Shown: positions 6,242 through 10,649 of the stretch, piece by piece | How the letters are laid out: each line of letters starts with the position of its first letter | How positions within the stretch are numbered: the stretch's first letter is position 1 | Source of the DNA: Alectryocaccomicrobium faecavium | GTDB lineage: Bacteria; Bacillota; Clostridia; Christensenellales; Aristaeellaceae | NCBI GenBank assembly: GCA_018713425.1 | Contig: DVOT01000165.1 | Coordinates: forward strand, 1-10,649 | DNA: 10,649 bases | Direction: 5' to 3' | Made by a program: the position numbers and the translations under genes | Notes under the pieces: generated by a model | Database searches by the model: none | The model's input: the letters and a program-made list of their open reading frames with translations, nothing else | What the model was told of the DNA's origin: nothing

Positions 6242-7531
6242 ATGCATTTTGAACTGCAGCATCCGGCCGATCAGCTTGTAATGATCATGGACCGCATTTA
6301 CAAATATGGGATGACGACGACTTCGGGCGGGAATCTTTCCGTGCGCGACGACAACGGCGATATCTGGATTACGCCCGCCGGCATCGACAAAGGCTCTCTC
6401 ACGCGCAACGATATCATGCAGGTGAAGCCCGATGGCACGGTCATCGGCCCGCATAAGCCTTCGTCGGAGCTTCCTTTCCATAGGGACATTTACCGCGCCC
6501 GCCCCGATTTGCGGGCGATCGTGCACGCGCATCCGCCCACGCTGGTGGCCTTCAGCCTGGCGCGCAAAATTCCCAATACGCATCTGGTATCCAATGCTTC
6601 GCTCGTGTGCGGCGAGGTTGCCCTGGCCAAATACGCCGTGCCCGGCAGCGAAGAACTGGGCAAAAACATCGCGGCCGAATTCTCCAAGGGGCACAACACG
6701 GTTTTGCTGGAAAACCACGGCGTGGTTTGTGGCGGCCCGAACCTCTACCGCGCTTTCATGGCGTTTGAAACGCTGGATTTCTGCGGCAGGCTGGAAACCG
6801 ACGCAGCCAAAATCGGCAAGACGCGCTCGCTCACCGATGCGCAGATCAATCTGGATAGCTCCAAGGCCCATCCGCCGCTGGATTCCTTTGTGGAACACAG
6901 GATTTCCAGCGAAGAGCGCGCGGGCCGGCGCGATATGTGCACGCTAATCCACCGCGCGTATGATCAGCGCCTGTTCACCAGCACGCAGGGCACGTTCTCC
7001 ATGCGCCTGGCCGACGGCTCCTTCCTCATCACGCCCTTTATGAAGGATCGCAAATACCTGGAGCCGGAAGACATCGTGCGCATCAAAAACGGCATGAGCG
7101 AAACGGGGAAAATTCCCAGCCGCTCGGCGCTTTTGCACCAGGCGGTCTATGAGCAGCACAAGGGTGTGAACGCTGTGATCATCGCGCATCCGCCGGCCAT
7201 CATGGCCTTCGCGGTGACGGACGAAGAATTCGATTCGCGCACCATTCCGGAAAGTTATATCATGCTGCGCAATGTGAAGCGCCTGCCCTTTGCCGCGAGT
7301 CAACTGGATGTGGAGGGCACGGCGGCCAGCTTCTCCAGCAGCACTCCGGTGCTGATGGTGGACAACCAATGTGTGATCGTGGTGGGCGAATCGCTGCTCA
7401 ACGCCTTCGATCGCCTGGAAGTGCTGGAATACAGCGCCGCTGCCGTGATCGCCGCGCGCAGCATCGGCCCCATCGTTTCCATCTCGCCGGAAGAAGTGAA
7501 GGATATCGAAGAGGCGTTCCATCTGGAATAG
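6242..7531 (+). CDS. Tandem class II aldolase/adducin-fold protein with one intact and one degenerate domain
   Basis: A 429-residue protein with two copies of the class II (zinc) aldolase fold, twice the usual length near 215. Domain 1 (about 6-190) has the complete L-fuculose-1-phosphate aldolase-like set: SGGNLS (28-33), ITPAG (43-47), catalytic Glu76 in PSSEL, and zinc ligands His95 and His97 (HAHPP) and His159 (ENHG). The 19-residue Glu-to-His and 62-residue His-to-His spacings match that family. Domain 2 (about 230-410) aligns without gaps around these sites but has Ser295 for Glu, Ile314 for the first His and Gln376 for the third; only His316 remains. It is probably structural or regulatory. 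Likely role: cleaving a ketose- or deoxysugar-phosphate, or a related epimerase or dehydratase-like reaction. No sugar operon neighbours help. Longer upstream frames are read through unrelated sequence; the ATG follows the promoter and ribosome binding site at 6196-6232. Confidence 0.85.
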   Translation: MHFELQHPADQLVMIMDRIYKYGMTTTSGGNLSVRDDNGDIWITPAGIDKGSLTRNDIMQVKPDGTVIGPHKPSSELPFHRDIYRARPDLRAIVHAHPPTLVAFSLARKIPNTHLVSNASLVCGEVALAKYAVPGSEELGKNIAAEFSKGHNTVLLENHGVVCGGPNLYRAFMAFETLDFCGRLETDAAKIGKTRSLTDAQINLDSSKAHPPLDSFVEHRISSEERAGRRDMCTLIHRAYDQRLFTSTQGTFSMRLADGSFLITPFMKDRKYLEPEDIVRIKNGMSETGKIPSRSALLHQAVYEQHKGVNAVIIAHPPAIMAFAVTDEEFDSRTIPESYIMLRNVKRLPFAASQLDVEGTAASFSSSTPVLMVDNQCVIVVGESLLNAFDRLEVLEYSAAAVIAARSIGPIVSISPEEVKDIEEAFHLE

Positions 7532-7555
7532 CCGCAAACCGCCAAAAACACTTTG

Positions 7556-7585
7556 CGCGCCGCCAACAAAATGGCGGCGCGTTTT
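7556..7585 (+). terminator. Intrinsic terminator of the aldolase-like gene
   Basis: A 10-bp perfect stem CGCGCCGCCA/TGGCGGCGCG (7556-7565 with 7572-7581) with a 6-base loop is followed by TTTT. It lies 24 bases after the stop and ends at the last base of the converging Spo0A-like gene. On the minus strand the T tract is offset by about 8 bases, so termination both ways is possible but weaker leftward. Confidence 0.8.
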
Positions 7586-8367
7586 CAATGATCCATGCGC
7601 AACTCTTTTTCCATCGCTTGCAATTCCCGGGCAAAGTGCGAAAGCGTGGCGATGAATTCCGCGCAAGACGGCGGAGCGCTAAGCGGAAAAATGGAATCGC
7701 CCAGCAGCAGGTTGGCGCGCTCCACGCAGCCGCGTTTCCAAGTGGCCGCAAGCGCGTAGCGAATCAGCCTTTCCACGGCGGCGGGCGTGGTACCGCGGCG
7801 CTCTGCCACCAGATGAAACAGATCCGTAGCCCGAACCCAGCGGGGCATAGATTCTCGCGTGAGCGTGTATACGCATTCGCGCACATAATCGTATCCTGCC
7901 AGACGCACGCTCATGCCCAAGAAAAGGCAAATGCGCAGCACGCAATCGCCTTGCGCGTACTCCGCGAGCGGCCTTGACGCAAACAGGTGGGGCGGAACGT
8001 CTGCGCGCACCGCGGCAAGGATTGCTTCGAGCAAATTCGAAGGTGCAATGGGCTTTTTTAGGCAACTCTGCGCGCCATATTGTTTTTCAAGCGTTTCTTC
8101 GTCAACGCACCCTTCTGACGCGAGCAGGATCAGTTTGGGACAAGTTCCCGGAGAGATTTCCCGGAAGCGGTTCCATAAGCGTAGAGCGGCTTCCATGCCC
8201 GTTCCCACCACGGCGACATCCGGTACGGTTGCGCCAATGGCGCGCATCAATTGCCCGCTGCTTTCCAGCGAAACGCAGGCCTGCTTCAACTGCTGCGACA
8301 GATAAAGCGCCAGATAATCGAGCATAGCATAGTTGCGGTCTGCCAGCAATATGCGGATTTTGCGCAT
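7585..8367 (-). CDS. Spo0A-like transcription regulator with degenerate receiver domain
   Basis: A 260-residue protein, close to Spo0A (about 267). The N-terminal receiver (about 3-120) keeps the fold but not the chemistry. LLADRN (7-12) has one acidic residue where Spo0A has an Asp-Asp pair, the phosphorylation Asp is Gly55 (PDVAVVGTG), Ser84 replaces the conserved Thr, and Lys105 is kept (LKKP). The C-terminal half (about 138-250) is a clear Spo0A DNA-binding domain: GYDYVREC, then VERLIRYALAATWKRG (198-213), which keeps the Glu-Arg and Arg residues of the recognition helix, and CAEFIATL. It should bind DNA, perhaps 0A-box-like sites, without phosphorelay input. I chose the ATG at 8367 because AGGAG (8374-8378) lies 6 bases upstream; a frame extending 19 codons further lacks support. 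It lies 75 bases downstream of ftsH and is probably cotranscribed. It may be a divergent paralog rather than the sporulation master regulator. Confidence 0.85.
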   Translation of the reverse strand: MRKIRILLADRNYAMLDYLALYLSQQLKQACVSLESSGQLMRAIGATVPDVAVVGTGMEAALRLWNRFREISPGTCPKLILLASEGCVDEETLEKQYGAQSCLKKPIAPSNLLEAILAAVRADVPPHLFASRPLAEYAQGDCVLRICLFLGMSVRLAGYDYVRECVYTLTRESMPRWVRATDLFHLVAERRGTTPAAVERLIRYALAATWKRGCVERANLLLGDSIFPLSAPPSCAEFIATLSHFARELQAMEKELRMDH

Positions 8368-8373
8368 GGCTCT

Positions 8374-8378
8374 CTCCT
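8374..8378 (-). promoter_or_regulatory. Ribosome binding site fixing the Spo0A-like start
   Basis: AGGAG on the minus strand within AAAAGGAGAG, 6 bases before the ATG at 8367. It lies inside the 19-codon upstream extension of the frame, arguing that this extension is not translated. It also places the start where receiver domains normally begin. Confidence 0.7.
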
Positions 8379-8396
8379 TTTGCCTTTGTGAAGTGA

Positions 8397-8430
8397 GAGG
8401 CGTTGAAAACAAGGTGGTTTTCAACGCCTC
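8397..8430. repeat. Perfect 14-bp inverted repeat between ftsH and the Spo0A-like gene
   Basis: The arm GAGGCGTTGAAAAC (8397-8410) and its exact complement (8417-8430) flank a 6-base loop. The repeat starts 12 bases after the ftsH stop. Neither strand has a T tract right after the stem, so it is not a textbook terminator. It could be an mRNA stabiliser or processing hairpin, a weak terminator that tunes readthrough, or an operator. Confidence 0.8.
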
Positions 8431-8442
8431 CAGAAAAAATGC

Positions 8443-10272
8443 TCAATTGCGATTCAGAATCTCCATGAATTCTTCGCCGGTGATGGTCTCCTTTTTATAC
8501 AGGAACTGGGCGATTTCATCGAGCTTCTGGCGGTTCTCGCGCAGGATGGCGCGGGCCTTTTCGTGCTGCGTGCGCACCAGAGACACGACCTTATCGTCGA
8601 TCTTGGCGGCGGTTTCCGCGGAGCATGCGAGAGAAGCGTCGCCGCCCAAATAGCGGTTATCGACGGTTTCCAGCGCCACCATATCGAATTCTTCGCTCAT
8701 GCCGTATTGCGTCAGCATGGCGCGGGCGATCTTTGTGGCCTGCTCGATATCGTTCGAAGCGCCGGTGGTCACCATGCCGAACACTTCTTCTTCCGCCGCG
8801 CGGCCGCCGGTGAGGGTGGCAATCTTATTTTGCAATTCTTCGCGGCTCATCAGGTAATGCTCGTTGTCGTCCACCTGCATGGTGTAACCCAGCGCGCCAG
8901 ACGTGCGCGGCACGATGGTGATTTTGTGCACGGGCGCGGAATGCGTCTGCAAGGCGGCGACCAGCGCGTGCCCCACCTCGTGGTAGGCGACGACCTTCTT
9001 CTCATCTTCCGAAAGAATTTGGGTTTTCTTCTGATAGCCTGCGATCACAACTTCCACGCTTTCCTCCAGGTCGGCCTGTGTCACCTCCGAGCGCCCCATG
9101 CGCACAGCGCGCAGGGCGGCCTCGTTGACGATATTGGCCAGTTCCGCGCCGGATGCGCCGGAGGTAGCGCGCGCTACGGCGGCAAAATCGATGGAACCGG
9201 ACAGCTTCACGCGCTTGGCGTGCACGCGCAGGATGGCCTCGCGGCCCACCACGTCCGGCAGCTCCACGGGGATGCGCCGGTCGAAGCGGCCAGGGCGCAA
9301 CAGCGCCTTATCCAGCGAATCGGGACGGTTGGTGGCGGCCAGAATCACGACACCCTTGTTGGAATCGAAGCCGTCCATCTCGGTGAGCAGCTGGTTGAGC
9401 GTCTGCTCGCGTTCGTCATTGCCGCCAGGCATGCCGTTGTCGCGCTTTTTGCCGATGGTATCGATCTCATCGATGAACACAATGCAGGGCGCCTTTTCCG
9501 TGGCCTGCTTGAACAGATCGCGCACCTTGGCCGCGCCCATGCCCACGAACATTTCCACGAATTCCGAGCCGGAAATGGAGAAGAAGGGCACTTTCGCCTC
9601 GCCAGCCACGGCCTTGGCCAGCAGCGTTTTGCCCGTGCCTGGCGGGCCGACCAGCAGCGCGCCCTTGGGCAATTTTGCGCCGATCGCCGCGTATTTGCCC
9701 GGGTTGTGCAAAAAATCCACGATCTCCTGCAGCGCTTCCTTGGCCTCTTCCTCGCCGGCCACGTCCGCGAACGTCACGCCGGTTTGCGCCTCGGCATAGA
9801 TTTTGGCGTTGGATTTGCCAAAGCTCATGGTATTCATCGCGCCACTCTTTTTGAGCATGCGGCTGAAAATCTGGCCGATGATGACAAACACGAGAATCGG
9901 CATCAGCCAGGAAAGCAAAAAGCTGAGCAGCGGCGAAGCCTGCGTGGGGATTTCCGCCGCAAACTGCACGCCCTCGGCGTTTACCAGCCGCTCGGTAAGG
10001 TTATCGTCCGGCCATATGCCGGTTTTGAAAATGGCGGCGTTGCCCTCCGCGTCTTCCGCGGCAAACACGAGCATGGTATCTTCCAAAGCCACCTGCTTGA
10101 CCTCGCCCGCATCGAGCATTTTGAGAAACGCGTCATACGTAACTTCCACCACAGGGCGGGACAGCAAGGAGGGGAACAGGAAGGTGTTGAGCAGCATCAA
10201 TACAACGAGTGCGATAATATAGTAGTAAATCAACGATTTGCGCGGTGATGAATTGTTATCCTTCACTGGCAT
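8443..10272 (-). CDS. ftsH: ATP-dependent zinc metalloprotease FtsH
   Basis: Membrane-anchored hexameric AAA+ protease of about 609 residues that degrades misfolded membrane proteins and regulatory proteins. Two transmembrane segments (about 14-37 and 114-138) flank an extracytoplasmic domain. The AAA module has Walker A GPPGTGKT (209-216), pore loop MFVGMGA (Phe242 region), Walker B IVFIDEID (Asp268, Glu269), and the second region of homology with arginine fingers Arg329 and Arg332 (LRPGRFDRR). The protease site is HEVGH (431-435), with Asp508 in GASNDIEQ as the likely third zinc ligand. The ATG at 10272 has AGGAG (10284-10288) 11 bases upstream. In-frame ATGs at 10281 and 10293 are possible, but the former is too close to that site and the latter has none. 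It is divergent from the tetR-type gene and followed by the Spo0A-like gene. Confidence 0.97.
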   Translation of the reverse strand: MPVKDNNSSPRKSLIYYYIIALVVLMLLNTFLFPSLLSRPVVEVTYDAFLKMLDAGEVKQVALEDTMLVFAAEDAEGNAAIFKTGIWPDDNLTERLVNAEGVQFAAEIPTQASPLLSFLLSWLMPILVFVIIGQIFSRMLKKSGAMNTMSFGKSNAKIYAEAQTGVTFADVAGEEEAKEALQEIVDFLHNPGKYAAIGAKLPKGALLVGPPGTGKTLLAKAVAGEAKVPFFSISGSEFVEMFVGMGAAKVRDLFKQATEKAPCIVFIDEIDTIGKKRDNGMPGGNDEREQTLNQLLTEMDGFDSNKGVVILAATNRPDSLDKALLRPGRFDRRIPVELPDVVGREAILRVHAKRVKLSGSIDFAAVARATSGASGAELANIVNEAALRAVRMGRSEVTQADLEESVEVVIAGYQKKTQILSEDEKKVVAYHEVGHALVAALQTHSAPVHKITIVPRTSGALGYTMQVDDNEHYLMSREELQNKIATLTGGRAAEEEVFGMVTTGASNDIEQATKIARAMLTQYGMSEEFDMVALETVDNRYLGGDASLACSAETAAKIDDKVVSLVRTQHEKARAILRENRQKLDEIAQFLYKKETITGEEFMEILNRN

Positions 10273-10309
10273 TGGCAGCATCGCTCCTTTCATTCTCTAT
10301 ATATACATT

Positions 10310-10315
10310 ATTATA
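10310..10315 (-). promoter_or_regulatory. Candidate -10 element of ftsH
   Basis: TATAAT on the minus strand, about 38 bases before the chosen ATG and 22 bases before its ribosome binding site. No convincing -35 box lies 16-18 bases upstream. Confidence 0.4.
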
Positions 10316-10356
10316 CTCTCAAGACAAAGATTTTTCGTGACTTAATTATGAATTTC

Positions 10357-10385
10357 TTGCAACATTCAGCCTTTTGCGGTATAAT
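10357..10385 (+). promoter_or_regulatory. Housekeeping sigma-type promoter of the TetR-family gene
   Basis: TTGCAA (10357-10362), a 17-base spacer and a perfect TATAAT (10380-10385) form a near-consensus promoter. The expected transcription start is near 10392, 25 bases before the ATG. Because TetR-family proteins commonly repress themselves or a divergent neighbour, its operator may lie in this 144-base shared region with ftsH. I see no clear palindrome there. Confidence 0.75.
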
Positions 10386-10416
10386 AGACGGGACTGCGAT
10401 GAAAAGGAGGCCCGCA

Positions 10417-10649
10417 ATGCCAAACCGCACCAAAGAGATGCTGGCGGAATCGCTCATGAAGCTGCTCGCCCGGCGCACGCTGGATAAGATCACCATCCAG
10501 GATATTGTGGACGATTGCGGCTATAACCGGCAGACGTTTTACTACCATTTTCACGATATCTACGATTTGATCGATTGGATCTTTGCCGCGCAAACGCAGG
10601 AACTGATCGAAAAATGCCGCGCGTGCGGTTCGCTGGACGTGGGCGTGGA
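10417..10649 (+). CDS. TetR/AcrR family regulator (DhaS-like), 3' end missing
   Basis: N-terminal 77 residues of a one-component transcription regulator cut by the window end. A helix-turn-helix with the family pattern is visible at about residues 25-45: ITIQDIVDDCGYNRQTFYYHF, preceded by a short helix (EMLAESLMKLL). YDLIDWIF follows and starts the linker helix. The wording NRQTFYYHFHDIYDLIDWIF is typical of the DhaS-like subgroup. The ATG has AAAAGGAGG (10402-10410) at 6-base spacing and a near-consensus promoter upstream. The ligand and target cannot be inferred because the sensor domain is missing. Confidence 0.92.
   Translation, partial: MPNRTKEMLAESLMKLLARRTLDKITIQDIVDDCGYNRQTFYYHFHDIYDLIDWIFAAQTQELIEKCRACGSLDVGV

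Noticed and set aside
8563..10248. 561-codon open frame antisense to ftsH
   Set aside because: Low-complexity His/Arg/Gly-rich composition typical of an antisense shadow. FtsH covers the region on the other strand with full motifs.
1..10649. CRISPR arrays, tRNA/rRNA genes, insertion sequences, toxin-antitoxin or defence genes
   Set aside because: None seen. No regularly spaced repeats, no tRNA-like cloverleaf, no transposase or nuclease motifs in any frame inspected.

Overview
The window looks like a chromosomal segment of a GC-rich member of the Clostridia (Firmicutes), probably an uncultured gut or rumen anaerobe. The reasons are strong AAGGAGG-type ribosome binding sites, TATAAT-type promoters, a protein with the Spo0A DNA-binding domain (a family confined to Firmicutes), a plant-polysaccharide-type GH3 glycosidase, and an intergenic palindromic repeat of a kind I associate with gut Clostridia. 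The taxonomic call is inference; there is no rRNA or tRNA here. I see no CRISPR array, transposase, prophage gene or RNA gene.

Layout, left to right. (1) 1-1740, plus: the 3' part of a GH3 beta-glycosidase cut by the window edge. (2) 1880-4155, plus: a tightly packed three-gene ABC importer (periplasmic-type binding protein, permease, ATPase) of the NitT/TauT superfamily, with overlapping genes and unknown substrate. (3) 4154-4333: a structured convergent intergenic region with hairpins serving as terminators for both sides and a likely dispersed repeat. (4) 4337-6037, minus: a PiT phosphate transporter followed by its PhoU-like DUF47 accessory protein. (5) 6242-7531, plus: a class II aldolase-fold protein with two domains, the second of which has lost nearly all catalytic and metal residues. 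(6) 7585-8367, minus: a Spo0A-like regulator whose receiver domain lacks the phosphorylatable aspartate. (7) 8443-10272, minus: the membrane protease FtsH, directly upstream of the Spo0A-like gene. (8) 10417-10649, plus: the start of a TetR/DhaS-like regulator, divergent from ftsH.

The genes form small independent units: sugar release (GH3), an orphan importer, phosphate uptake (pit with its accessory gene), a possible sugar-phosphate aldolase, and an ftsH/spo0A-like pair. Most of it is ordinary housekeeping and accessory metabolism. The points worth a second look are the degenerate Spo0A-like regulator next to ftsH with a perfect inverted repeat between them, the half-dead tandem aldolase, and the palindromic repeat region near 4160-4333. 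I do not see convincing evidence of a wholly new multi-gene system.
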